This document shows, piece by piece, positions 23,482-31,466 of a DNA stretch of 64,000 nucleotides. Source of the DNA: Anaerolineales bacterium (GTDB lineage Bacteria > Chloroflexota > Anaerolineae > Anaerolineales > JABWBV01). Each line of letters begins with the position of its first letter. Within the stretch, counting starts at the first letter, position 1. Position numbers and translations under genes: made by a program. The stretch covers positions 88,086 to 152,085 of the forward strand of contig JACKAX010000007.1 in the NCBI GenBank assembly GCA_020634875.1. The letters run 5' to 3'. The notes under the pieces were generated by a model. That model had not been told where the DNA came from, searched no databases, and worked only from the letters and a program-made list of their open reading frames with translations.

Positions 23482-24090
23482 TTACGCCTCAACCCGAATC
23501 GCCGTCTGGCGAACCAATTGCTCCTTGAGCGAACGTAAACCTCGAGACTTGTGTTGGCGGACCAGGTCTTCCGAAATCTGCATCGCCGCAGCAATTTCAG
23601 CCGTCCCTTCGCCACGCACCACCCGCTCCAGCACTTGTTTGCGCCCCGCAGGGAGGGCAGACAAGCCCTGGTAGAAAAAGGCTCGTTCTTGACGATGTTC
23701 GTAAGCCGTTTCCGGCTGTTTGAAAGGCGCATCTGCCAGAGAGAACTCAACCGTTTCGAGGGGCACCGCGCCCCACTTTTGGGTACGTCGCCGGGCCTCT
23801 CGAATTTTGTTCCGAGCAATCCCTTTCACATAAGCGGTAAACGGCACGCCGGACTGGGGCTGGTAACGCCCTCGTTCAACTTCCTGGTAGGCTGTCGCCA
23901 CGGCTTCTTGAAAGATGTCATCATCAGCTTCTACAGTGTTGTTTTGCATCCGAATGAACCTTTGCAGGGCCATCGCGCCACCGGCTTGTTGCCAATCTTC
24001 CCAGGCATGTGCTCGGTCTCGTTCACAAGGGTTGCTGGCTGGCAATAAACGCTTGATCAACAATTCTTCTGTATCCAGGTGTGATCTCAT
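23482..24090 (-). CDS. ECF-type RNA polymerase sigma factor
   Basis: 202 residues from the ATG at 24090, which has GGAGG 7 nt upstream; longer readings add an unlikely N-terminus. Region 2 is visible as NTVEADDDIFQEAVATAYQEVERGRYQPQSGVPFTAYVKGIARNKIREARRR (in overlapping pieces), and region 4 as LSALPAGRKQVLERVVRGEGTAEIAAAMQISEDLVRQHKSRGLRSLKEQL. This is the sigma2-sigma4 layout of extracytoplasmic-function factors. No anti-sigma gene is next to it; the adjacent sequence is the palindrome-rich gap. The regulon is unknown. Confidence 0.9.
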   Translation of the reverse strand: MRSHLDTEELLIKRLLPASNPCERDRAHAWEDWQQAGGAMALQRFIRMQNNTVEADDDIFQEAVATAYQEVERGRYQPQSGVPFTAYVKGIARNKIREARRRTQKWGAVPLETVEFSLADAPFKQPETAYEHRQERAFFYQGLSALPAGRKQVLERVVRGEGTAEIAAAMQISEDLVRQHKSRGLRSLKEQLVRQTAIRVEA

Positions 24091-24314
24091 AACAAACCTC
24101 CAACAGTTTGTAAAGAAAAACGGAACGAAATATTTAGTTGTTAAAGAGCGTCTCGCGAGAACGGGGGCATCCCGGAAAAGGGGAAACCCCAACCAACTGT
24201 TAATGCGCTTTCCCGTCAATTTGTGACAGGGTTTTCGCGCGGACTGAGAATTTTACTACAAAACGGTTGATTTTTTAGAAATTGATCTTAAAATTTCGCC
24301 CCCTCCCGCGGGAT

Positions 24315-25253
24315 TCACGCCCCCACTTCAGTCACCAGCGTGCGAACAGCCCCCGCAGCTTCCAACGCCTCCGCGACGTGCGCCGCGCCCTCACGCTTTA
24401 CCAACGCAATCATATTCCCTCCCCGCCCGCCCCCGGACAACTTCGCCCCCAACGCCCCTGCCCCCCGCGCAGTCTCCACCAACCGATCCAGTTCCACCGA
24501 CGAAACATCCATCTCCTTCAGAAGCGCGTGATTTTCATCCATCAACGGCCCAAGCTGATCAGGATTACCTGACTCAATTTCTTGGCGGGCCTGCCGGACA
24601 ATGTTCCCAACTTGAGCAAAAAGCTTGTTAAACCGATCCGTTTTCGCCTCCCAACTCTTTCGCACATCGCCTACTGTGATCGCCGTCGGGCTGGAGATGC
24701 CGGTATCTGCGATGACGAGGGTGAAGGGCGTCGGCACAGTAAAGGTTTCGATGGGCTGGCCGCGGACAAAATAGACCGGGCGGGCGTAGGTGATAACGGT
24801 GTTATCAATGCCGGAGGGCGTGCCGTGATAGCCTTTTTCCACCTCGTAGGCGAGGGTGTTAACCTGTTCGTCGGAGAGGGAATACCCCAAAAACATCGAA
24901 AACGCGCGGATGACTGCGACCGACACCGCTGCACCCGATCCCATCCCCCCCGCGACCGGGATGGTGGACTGGATGGTGAGCTGAAAGCGCGGGGGTTCGG
25001 CGCTTCCGCACGCGGACAGGACACCACGCAGGGCTACGGAAAGCGTGTGCGAAAGGGGTAGATCATCCACGCGGGCCTCCAGACCCACGCCGGGGGCGAG
25101 AATCCGACTGGGTTCATGATCCCGCGCGGGTTCGATAGTCGCTTCCACGCGGACGTGGGTAACGGGTACGGCTAACGCAGGTTGTCCATAAACCACTGCG
25201 TGTTCGCCGAAGAGGATAATTTTGCCAGGGGCAGTTGCAGAGGTGGAAAACAC
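24315..25253 (-). CDS. mvk: Mevalonate kinase (GHMP family)
   Basis: 312 residues from a GTG at 25253 that opens just before ATAPGKIILFGEHAVVYGQPALAVPV, the GHMP motif 1. Motif 2, the ATP loop, is IPVAGGMGSGAAVSVAVIRAF, and motif 3 is GAKLSGGGRGGNMIALV. The GEHAVVYG and GxGSGAA forms match mevalonate kinase rather than homoserine or galactokinase. The enzyme phosphorylates mevalonate in the cytoplasm, implying a mevalonate route to isoprenoids. Its gene follows, 23 nt downstream, a UbiA-type prenyl-phosphate transferase, so both probably serve polyprenyl-phosphate chemistry. The start codon is the least certain part. Confidence 0.88.
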   Translation of the reverse strand: MFSTSATAPGKIILFGEHAVVYGQPALAVPVTHVRVEATIEPARDHEPSRILAPGVGLEARVDDLPLSHTLSVALRGVLSACGSAEPPRFQLTIQSTIPVAGGMGSGAAVSVAVIRAFSMFLGYSLSDEQVNTLAYEVEKGYHGTPSGIDNTVITYARPVYFVRGQPIETFTVPTPFTLVIADTGISSPTAITVGDVRKSWEAKTDRFNKLFAQVGNIVRQARQEIESGNPDQLGPLMDENHALLKEMDVSSVELDRLVETARGAGALGAKLSGGGRGGNMIALVKREGAAHVAEALEAAGAVRTLVTEVGA

Positions 25254-25276
25254 GGAGGAAGAAAGTTCGGTATTTT

Positions 25277-26164
25277 TTATGCGGTAGGGAGAAGTGGCAC
25301 GAGATAGAAGATAATAAGAACAACTACCCCCCACAAAACGAGACAGATTTGTATGGGCCGGTCGTTGAAAAAGACTTCTTCCGGGGCGTCACCGCTGTTA
25401 CCCACCTGGATGAGGTAGAGGTAACGGAAGATGGCGTAGATGACGAAGGGGATGGTGAGCATCATCACATGATCGGGGGGCAGGTTTGGGGCGGTGAAGG
25501 TGTAGAGGCTGTAGGTGACGATTGCCATCGCGGAGACGAGCAAGATCAGGTTGTCCAAAAAGGGGAGGGTATAACCTTCAAGCACCCGGCGGGTATTCGA
25601 TGCACCTGTGGTGAGTTGGGAAAGTTCGGCGCGGCGTTTGCCGATACCCAGGTAGAGGGCGATGAAGGTAGTGAAAACGTATAACCAGGGAGAGAAGCGT
25701 TCGACATCAATGAGCGCAACTCCGGCCCCCACGCGGATGACATAAAAGCCAGCGAGGAAGAGAACATCCAAAAGGGCGATGTGTTTTAGCCACTTGGAAT
25801 AAGCCAAGTTTGTGACGAGATAAATGAGGCAGAGGATGAAAAAGCCAGGACTGAGGAGATATGCAGCAGGTAATGCAACGAGGAGGAAAAAGCCTGCGGC
25901 TATCCAGGCTACCTTTACGGGGAGCGCCCCCGATGCGATGGGACGGTTGCGCTTTTTGGGGTGTTGGCGGTCGGCTTCGATATCGGCAAGATCGTTGAGC
26001 AGGTAAATGATACTGGCAAGCAAACAGAAGATGCCAACCCCGGCGAGAGTGGTAAGTAAATCTGGCAGATAGCCCAGTTTTCGGTCAAATACCAGGGCTG
26101 CGAAGATGAAAACATTTTTTGCCCACTGTTTGGGGCGCATGGCTTTGAGGAGGGCAAGGAACAT
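25277..26164 (-). CDS. Decaprenyl-phosphate phosphoribosyltransferase-like UbiA prenyltransferase
   Basis: 295 residues, about nine membrane helices. The N-terminal MRPKQWAKNVFIFAALVF is typical of decaprenylphosphoryl-5-phosphoribose synthases (UbiA, MT3898/Rv3806c type). The first Asp motif NDLADIEADRQHPKKRNRP is present. A later GKRRAEL stands where the second motif is expected. The reaction transfers phosphoribose from PRPP to a polyprenyl phosphate, giving a lipid-linked pentose donor for cell-surface glycans. The start at 26164 is chosen by homology position; longer in-frame readings add non-family sequence. Cotranscribed with mevalonate kinase. Confidence 0.85.
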   Translation of the reverse strand: MFLALLKAMRPKQWAKNVFIFAALVFDRKLGYLPDLLTTLAGVGIFCLLASIIYLLNDLADIEADRQHPKKRNRPIASGALPVKVAWIAAGFFLLVALPAAYLLSPGFFILCLIYLVTNLAYSKWLKHIALLDVLFLAGFYVIRVGAGVALIDVERFSPWLYVFTTFIALYLGIGKRRAELSQLTTGASNTRRVLEGYTLPFLDNLILLVSAMAIVTYSLYTFTAPNLPPDHVMMLTIPFVIYAIFRYLYLIQVGNSGDAPEEVFFNDRPIQICLVLWGVVVLIIFYLVPLLPTA

Positions 26165-26283
26165 AGCAGGAATGATAAAGCGGAAAACGTAGAACGTAAA
26201 GCGTAGAGTATAGAGTATAGAGTGTACTCCGTATTTCATATGAGGTGCTTTATGCAAGACGGGATACGAAATACGTTTCAAGA

Positions 26284-26289
26284 TACAAT
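26284..26289 (+). promoter_or_regulatory. -10 box of leaderless tlyA
   Basis: TACAAT ends 6 nt before the ATG at 26296; no Shine-Dalgarno is present. Confidence 0.6.
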
Positions 26290-26295
26290 ACGCAT

Positions 26296-27102
26296 ATGAG
26301 TAAAAAACGGATCGATCTTTTGTTGGTTGAACGCGGGCTGGTGGAAAGCCGGGCATTGGCACAACGGTTGGTGATGGCCGGGCAGGTGCGGGCGAACGGG
26401 GAAGTGGTCGGCAAACCTTCCGATGCTGTCTTGGAAACTGTGCCGATTGAGGTCGAGAGCGGCCCGCCGTTTGTCTCGCGCGGGGGGGAGAAACTGGCGG
26501 GGGCGCTAGCGGCGTTCCCAGCGCAAGTGGCGGGGAAGGTGTGTGCAGATGTGGGGGCGAGTACGGGCGGTTTTACCGATTGTTTGTTGCAAAACGGCGC
26601 GGCGAAGGTATACGCGATAGATGTGGGGCATGGAATTCTGCATTGGAAATTGCGAAATGATCCTCGCGTAGTAGTAATGGAGCGAACCAACGCGCGGCAT
26701 GTGGAGCATTTGCTAGAGCCAGTGCACTTGGTGACAGTGGACGCATCGTTTATTTCTTTGAAGATTTTGTTGCCGGTGCTTCGGGCTTGGTTTGTGCCCT
26801 CAACCCCTGGCTTCCTCTCCGATGTCGGGGAGGGGGAAGTGATTGCGTTGATCAAGCCGCAGTTTGAGGCGGGGCGGAAGGAGGCGGCGCGGGGGGAAGG
26901 GGTGATTCGCGATCCGAAGGTTCACCGCGCGGTTTTGGAGGAGGTGTTGGGGTTTGCTCAGGCGGAGGGGTTTGGGGTGCGTGGCGCGATCCGTTCCCCG
27001 TTGGAGGGGCCAAAGGGGAATGTGGAATTTTTGGCGTGGTTGGGTTTTCCGGGGAAAGGGGAGGTAGATTTACAGGGTCTGATTTCCCCTATCGTTGGGT
27101 GA
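26296..27102 (+). CDS. tlyA: TlyA-family rRNA 2'-O-methyltransferase
   Basis: 268 residues. The N-terminal S4 RNA-binding domain reads KRIDLLLVERGLVESRALAQRLVMAGQVRANG, followed by an FtsJ-like domain. The SAM loop is VCADVGASTGGFTDCLL, and the K-D-K-E tetrad is seen in SRGGEKL, VDASFIS, LIKPQFE and GNVEFLAW. TlyA adds 2'-O-methyl groups to cytidines of 16S and 23S rRNA and sets capreomycin sensitivity in mycobacteria. The 'hemolysin' label in databases is historical. Start by the leaderless -10 box. Divergent from the UbiA/mvk operon. Confidence 0.93.
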   Translation: MSKKRIDLLLVERGLVESRALAQRLVMAGQVRANGEVVGKPSDAVLETVPIEVESGPPFVSRGGEKLAGALAAFPAQVAGKVCADVGASTGGFTDCLLQNGAAKVYAIDVGHGILHWKLRNDPRVVVMERTNARHVEHLLEPVHLVTVDASFISLKILLPVLRAWFVPSTPGFLSDVGEGEVIALIKPQFEAGRKEAARGEGVIRDPKVHRAVLEEVLGFAQAEGFGVRGAIRSPLEGPKGNVEFLAWLGFPGKGEVDLQGLISPIVG

Positions 27103-27113
27103 AATACCCTCAT

Positions 27114-27142
27114 AAAAAAAGAACCGGCGTTAGGCCGGTTCC
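27114..27142 (-). terminator. Terminator overlapping the end of the sigma-partner gene
   Basis: GGAACCGGC and GCCGGTTC followed on the minus strand by a run of seven T. The gene's stop codon (27130-27132) lies in the hairpin loop. It also faces the convergent tlyA. Confidence 0.8.
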
Positions 27143-27948
27143 AGGAGCAGGTGCAAGTCAGAGTGGAAGGAGGTCATCTGTTCATCGAGGATTTGTGATA
27201 AGAGAACGGGGGGAAACATGGTGCGCCCCTGCAATTTTAGGGGGATAGTGGCAGCATATTCGCCCCAGGTAAGGGTTGCTGAGAGAGATGGCCAGGTATC
27301 TTTTGGGAGGGTATCAATGCCCACGGCAAGGGCAAAGTGCAATTGGTCGGGGGATATTTCTTCTTGCGTTGCTTCTAAAAAGACGTTTACAAACTTGCCC
27401 GAGATTTCGACATTTTCGCGTAACAGAACAAACCACGGGTCGTCAAGTTCTTCTTCCCCTCGGAAAGAGAGGCCTGTTTGAGGCAGGAAAATTGCGTTTA
27501 GTTGTGCAATGCTTTGTTGCCAGGTCAATTGCCAGCGGTCAGCCAGGATATTTAGGATTGGATGCGAGATAGGGAAGGCTAGAAAAGGAAGTTTTTCAAA
27601 TGGGCTGGGCATTGTGGTCGTAGGTTCAGTGAGATCATCCTGTACCATGTCCATAATATCCAGAAAAGCATCTCGTAGGGCAGCCTCCTCTGTGAGCCTT
27701 TTGTAGAAAGCCGGGTACTTTTTTTGAATATCTATCCCTTGAAGGGCGTCGTTGATTACGAGAGAAAGCATTGTGTCGTCAGCCTCGGTTGCTTCCTGCG
27801 AGTGACCCTTTTCGGCAAGGAGCAGGAGTTCGTCAGCTTTGACAGGCCATATATGGGCTGTTTCCAGTTGGGTCTGATAGAACGCAAGCTTTTGGGCAAG
27901 GGTTTGACGCAGATTGTCTGGTGTGGATTTTTTTTGTTCTCTATCCAT
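27130..27948 (-). CDS. Uncharacterised protein, likely partner of the upstream sigma factor
   Basis: 272 residues with no membrane helix or signal peptide. The N-terminal half is helical and contains LVINDALQGIDIQKKYPAFYKRLTEEAALRDAFLDIMDMVQ. This kind of 'DAL-G-D-YPAFY-L-LR-AFL' motif recurs, to my recollection, in Chloroflexota proteins encoded beside sigma factors. The C-terminal part is beta-rich (LSATLTWGEYAATIPLKLQGRTMFPPVLL). There are no catalytic motifs. It lies 94 bp downstream of a sigma-70-like gene on the same strand, so an anti-sigma or sigma-regulated role is plausible but unproven. Confidence 0.7.
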   Translation of the reverse strand: MDREQKKSTPDNLRQTLAQKLAFYQTQLETAHIWPVKADELLLLAEKGHSQEATEADDTMLSLVINDALQGIDIQKKYPAFYKRLTEEAALRDAFLDIMDMVQDDLTEPTTTMPSPFEKLPFLAFPISHPILNILADRWQLTWQQSIAQLNAIFLPQTGLSFRGEEELDDPWFVLLRENVEISGKFVNVFLEATQEEISPDQLHFALAVGIDTLPKDTWPSLSATLTWGEYAATIPLKLQGRTMFPPVLLSQILDEQMTSFHSDLHLLLEPA

Positions 27949-28042
27949 ATTAATATGTTTACAAGGGCAAATTCTTTTATGTAAAAAGATGAAAGTTTCT
28001 CAGTTGAGGTTTTTGCATCTCAAAGTGCTAATGCAAAATCCA

Positions 28043-28789
28043 TCAAAATCTATTTTGGCGCAGAATGTTTTCGAGATCACGTCGAGCTTGTAAATGCAAT
28101 TGATGGATGGCGTTGATAGATTTATCCATCATTTGGGCAATCTCTGGGAACGAGTAATTTTCATAATAATGCAGAAGGATTACTTGTTGGCGATTTGGGC
28201 CAAGTTTTCCAATGGCATGTAAGACTTCTTGACGTGCTGCCATCTTTCGTTCGAGGTTTCGTCCGGTAGGAACGGTCGAGTCAGTCAGCGTTTCCTCAAA
28301 ATCGGTCAGCGTTTGTGAAGGATGGGCAGTCATCGCCTTTAGCCGTGCAATACATACAAAGCGCAGTAATGTGTACATCCAAGGCCAAAAATCGAGATCA
28401 TAGGGAAAATGAGTTGTAAATAGCCGGGAAGCCGCTTCATTTGCCGATTCTTCCGCCAGCTCCGTCGCGACCTGGGAGGGTTGCCCATACGAGACATAAT
28501 AATGATAGGCTTTTTTATTTAGAACCTCACACAACTTCGTCCATTCATCATTGTCGCGCGCATCTAGTAGCTTAGAAATATAAGGATGTTGTCTTTCGTA
28601 GAACACAACAACGCGTTCAACATATTCCTCCGGTGCCATATCCCGAAAATACTCCTGGATTCGGCCGCGCTCCAGGTTCGTAAATATAATCGGGCGGAGG
28701 GCTGTGCTGAGGGCATTTCCCCTTGCCTTCGCCCGATTTTGTAGGGCCAACTCCAAGGCGGCGTGCAAATCATCTTTGCTCAATTCCAT
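28043..28789 (-). CDS. Sigma-70-family (ECF-like) sigma factor
   Basis: 248 residues from the ATG at 28789; a TTG at 28807 would add six residues. The C-terminal region 4 is clear: AIGKLGPNRQQVILLHYYENYSFPEIAQMMDKSINAIHQLHLQARRDLENIL, including the helix-turn-helix. Region 2 is divergent (FPYDLDFWPWMYTLLRFVCIARLKAM). An extended N-terminal helical segment of about 100 residues is unusual for ECF factors and may be a regulatory domain. The protein encoded next on the same strand may be its regulator or target. Confidence 0.85.
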   Translation of the reverse strand: MELSKDDLHAALELALQNRAKARGNALSTALRPIIFTNLERGRIQEYFRDMAPEEYVERVVVFYERQHPYISKLLDARDNDEWTKLCEVLNKKAYHYYVSYGQPSQVATELAEESANEAASRLFTTHFPYDLDFWPWMYTLLRFVCIARLKAMTAHPSQTLTDFEETLTDSTVPTGRNLERKMAARQEVLHAIGKLGPNRQQVILLHYYENYSFPEIAQMMDKSINAIHQLHLQARRDLENILRQNRF

Positions 28790-28881
28790 AGTTTTTATGT
28801 ACTCCAAAGGCTCTAAGGAAGCAACAAGTCAAAAATTATACGACGATTTAAGCAAAACGAAACAAAAAAAACCTTTTCGGT

Positions 28882-28931
28882 TACAATTCCAAACCATTAA
28901 GGCGGGTCATAAGAATGACCCCTCCATTTTT
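28882..28931 (+). promoter_or_regulatory. Promoter and attenuator-like hairpin before the MFS gene
   Basis: TACAAT (28882-28887) is a possible -10. It is followed by a hairpin GGGTCAT/ATGACCC (28904-28921) and CTCCATTTTTTC, ending 16 nt before the ATG. Layout suggests a leader terminator, though the T-tract is offset by 4 nt. Confidence 0.45.
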
Positions 28932-28946
28932 TCTTTGAGCAACTAT

Positions 28947-30257
28947 ATGTCAACCCTTGATAAGTTTTTTCGCCAGGCCCTGGTGCCGGTTCAGCATCGC
29001 CCAAATTTCATCAATTTATATCTGGATATTGCATGGTTTGGGCTTCTTAACGCGAGTACTCTTTCGTTCATCTCGGTCTATATTGTCCGTTTAGGAGCAA
29101 CGGCTTTTCAAGTGGGGCTATTAAGCGCTATCCCTGCTGTTCTAGCTATTATGCTTTCCGTCCCGACAGGGTGGTGGTTGCGAAACAGGCCTATTGATCG
29201 CACCACGTTTTGGACCTCGTTATTATTTCGCATATTCTATGTGCTTTGGATTCCTCTGCCTTTGCTCTTTACCGAGCCTGTGCAAATCTGGTTTGTTTTG
29301 GGAGTGACTCTAGTAATGAGCATCCCCGGCACGGCACTGGCGGTAGGGTTTAATGCCCTATTCGCCGATGTGGTGCCCCCTGAGTGGCGCGGGCAAGTGG
29401 CCGGAATTCGGAATGCCCTGCTGGCAATCACGTTTATCGCCACTTCGCTTCTATGCGGGGTCATTCTTGAACAAGTGCCTTTTCCCTTGAATTACCAAAT
29501 TGTATTTGCTTTAGGGTTTGTCGGGGCATTGATGAGCAGTTATCACTTGCACAAAATTCGGCTAACCGGGGATACGCCCCTGCGCGTGGGCCGAACCCTG
29601 GGCGATCTGGCCGCGCCCGGACGGTTACGCACCCTGGGCGATGCAATTCGGCCTGGGGTGGGTTTGCGGTTCCTCACCCGTTTACGCACCTGGAAACCCC
29701 CGCGGTTCAGCACACTGCGCGGCCCGTTCGGCCTGGTGTTGTTGATGCTGTTTGCTTTTCATCTAACACAAAATCTGGCTATCCCTCTCTTTCCCTTGTA
29801 CTGGGTCGGGCGCCTGGATTTGTCTGATCAGACGTTGAGTTTGGGCAACGCGTTGTTCTATGGTTCGGTCTTTTTGGGGTCCACCCAGCTTGCCCGGCTA
29901 ACTAACCGGTGGGGGCATCATAGGATAACCGCAGTTGGGGCGATGATGATGGCCCTCTACCCTGCTTTAACTGCGGCGACCCAAGGGGTTAGCCTGTTTT
30001 TATTCACTTCAGTTGTTGGCGGACTTGCGTGGTCTCTGGCGGGTGGGGCATTAGGAAATTATTTGTTAGACAAAATTCCCCCGGAAGAACGGCCTGGATA
30101 TCTGGCCTGGTATATTGTTAGCGCCAATGTGGCTGTTTTGTTAGGCTCTTTAGGCGGACCGCTATTGATGCGCCTCGCCGGATTAGTTCCAGCGTTAGTG
30201 ATAATTGCAGTAGGCCGGTTGGCCAGTGCACTTGTAATCTGGCGATGGGGAAAGTAA
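28947..30257 (+). CDS. MFS transporter
   Basis: 436 residues, about 12 hydrophobic helices. The ATG at 28947 begins MSTLDKFFRQALVPVQHRPNFINLYLDIAWFG; earlier in-frame starts overlap the divergent sigma gene. Loop features such as RNRPIDRTTFW after helix 2 and the central cytoplasmic loop (RKxRLTGDTPLRVGRTLGDLAAPGRLRTL region) fit the major facilitator fold. It belongs to a different branch from the two MefA-like proteins in this window. Substrate unknown. Ends at a strong terminator. Confidence 0.85.
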   Translation: MSTLDKFFRQALVPVQHRPNFINLYLDIAWFGLLNASTLSFISVYIVRLGATAFQVGLLSAIPAVLAIMLSVPTGWWLRNRPIDRTTFWTSLLFRIFYVLWIPLPLLFTEPVQIWFVLGVTLVMSIPGTALAVGFNALFADVVPPEWRGQVAGIRNALLAITFIATSLLCGVILEQVPFPLNYQIVFALGFVGALMSSYHLHKIRLTGDTPLRVGRTLGDLAAPGRLRTLGDAIRPGVGLRFLTRLRTWKPPRFSTLRGPFGLVLLMLFAFHLTQNLAIPLFPLYWVGRLDLSDQTLSLGNALFYGSVFLGSTQLARLTNRWGHHRITAVGAMMMALYPALTAATQGVSLFLFTSVVGGLAWSLAGGALGNYLLDKIPPEERPGYLAWYIVSANVAVLLGSLGGPLLMRLAGLVPALVIIAVGRLASALVIWRWGK

Positions 30258-30267
30258 GGATTCCAAT

Positions 30268-30302
30268 AAAAAAGCTGGACGAAAATACGTCCAGCTTTTT
30301 TT
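30268..30302. terminator. Bidirectional terminator
   Basis: AAAAAAGCTGGACG and CGTCCAGCTTTTTT form a perfect 14-bp stem between convergent genes. Confidence 0.9.
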
Positions 30303-30320
30303 AAGGGATACGTATCGCGC

Positions 30321-31352
30321 TTACGCGTCGGGTGAAATTCCCCGCGCGAGGTAGATAATTTCCGTCGCGAGGGCCTGCATTTGTTGGTAGGTTTCGGGCG
30401 TGGGTTCAAGCGTTCCCATCCCATTGAAGATGAACTGTACAGTCATTTGATCAGCCGCCGCGGGATCAGCCTGGGTATACTCAAAAGAACCATATTGGCT
30501 CACAAAACCTTGCAGCGTTTGGAGTTGCGTGGCCGTCAACTGGTAACGGGTTTCTTGGCTTACGTTACAGGATTGATAAGTAGCTAATCCGCTCAAATAT
30601 AGCGTCACATGGTCACAGAACCCAGCAATGCCCCCCTGAATATCCACCTGCAAAGTAGGAACTTCCCCCATTACTGGCACAGTGGTCGCCAGCAACATCT
30701 GGCTACCATCTTTGTTGGTATGATATTCGTAGGTCTGCCCGTTCGCTTGGAGCACAATCCGGTAGCCAGGGGTAATGACCGTGATGCAGGCAATGTCTGT
30801 CAGGTTAACACCCAAACATCCATCAGGCCAATCTACCGCGTCCATGCTAACGAGAGAAATTGATGCTTCGGCAATACCAAGTTGTTGGGCAAGCGCGGTA
30901 CGAGCCAATTCTTCAACTGTAGAATCCGCAACGGGGAAAACAGGCGCAGCCGCGAGCAGTACACTACCATCCAAGTTTGAACGATATTCATAAGTTTGAC
31001 CGTTGGCCTCCAAAAGAATACGATACCCTGGAACAATAACATCTGTGCAAGCAACGCCTTTTTCATTAACTTCCAAACAGCCATTCCGCCAGTCTACAGC
31101 CTCTAGACTTTGAACGGTAATGCTGTCTACAGAAATCCCCAATTGGGACGCGAGCGCTTGACGGGCTAGTTCTTCAACAGGGTTGGAGACAACGGGATTT
31201 TCGGTTGCCGAGAGTTCAGGGAGGGGTTGTGTGGGTGCTTCCGTGGCCTGTGGTGTTTCTGTTGAGGAGGCGGCAGGCAAAGTAGCACAAGCAGTCACAC
31301 CCAAGACGATTAGACTCACTAAGATAAGGAAACGGAAAGTAGAGGTTTTCAT
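30321..31352 (-). CDS. Lipoprotein with two tandem ~76-residue repeats
   Basis: 343 residues with Shine-Dalgarno AAAGGAGAACCC. The signal peptide ends in lipobox GVTAC, followed by a Thr/Pro-rich spacer. Two repeats follow: PVEELARQALASQLGI...AVDWRNGCLEV...VACTDVIVPGYRILLEANGQTYEYRSNLDGS and its copy VEELARTALAQQLGI...AVDWPDGCLGV...IACITVITPGYRIVLQANGQTYEYHTNKDGS. Each has two Cys that may pair. The last 110 residues form a third, different domain with two more Cys. Extracytoplasmic and membrane-anchored; function unknown. The repeat unit resembles short modules common in Chloroflexota lipoproteins. Confidence 0.82.
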   Translation of the reverse strand: MKTSTFRFLILVSLIVLGVTACATLPAASSTETPQATEAPTQPLPELSATENPVVSNPVEELARQALASQLGISVDSITVQSLEAVDWRNGCLEVNEKGVACTDVIVPGYRILLEANGQTYEYRSNLDGSVLLAAAPVFPVADSTVEELARTALAQQLGIAEASISLVSMDAVDWPDGCLGVNLTDIACITVITPGYRIVLQANGQTYEYHTNKDGSQMLLATTVPVMGEVPTLQVDIQGGIAGFCDHVTLYLSGLATYQSCNVSQETRYQLTATQLQTLQGFVSQYGSFEYTQADPAAADQMTVQFIFNGMGTLEPTPETYQQMQALATEIIYLARGISPDA

Positions 31353-31373
31353 GGGTTCTCCTTTTCTAAAAAC

Positions 31374-31397
31374 AAGACAGCCCTGAAAGGCTGTCTT
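31374..31397 (-). terminator. Terminator of the ABC exporter pair, in the lipoprotein leader
   Basis: AAGACAGCC and GGCTGTCTT form a 9-bp stem followed on the minus strand by GTTTTT. It lies only 22 nt before the lipoprotein ATG, so a separate promoter can hardly fit between. Confidence 0.65.
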
Positions 31398-31466
31398 TAA
31401 TTTTTGGGGTAGTAGTATTTAGACGCAAATATTAGGTAGGGGGTTCCCACGAGGGGGAAAAATCTA

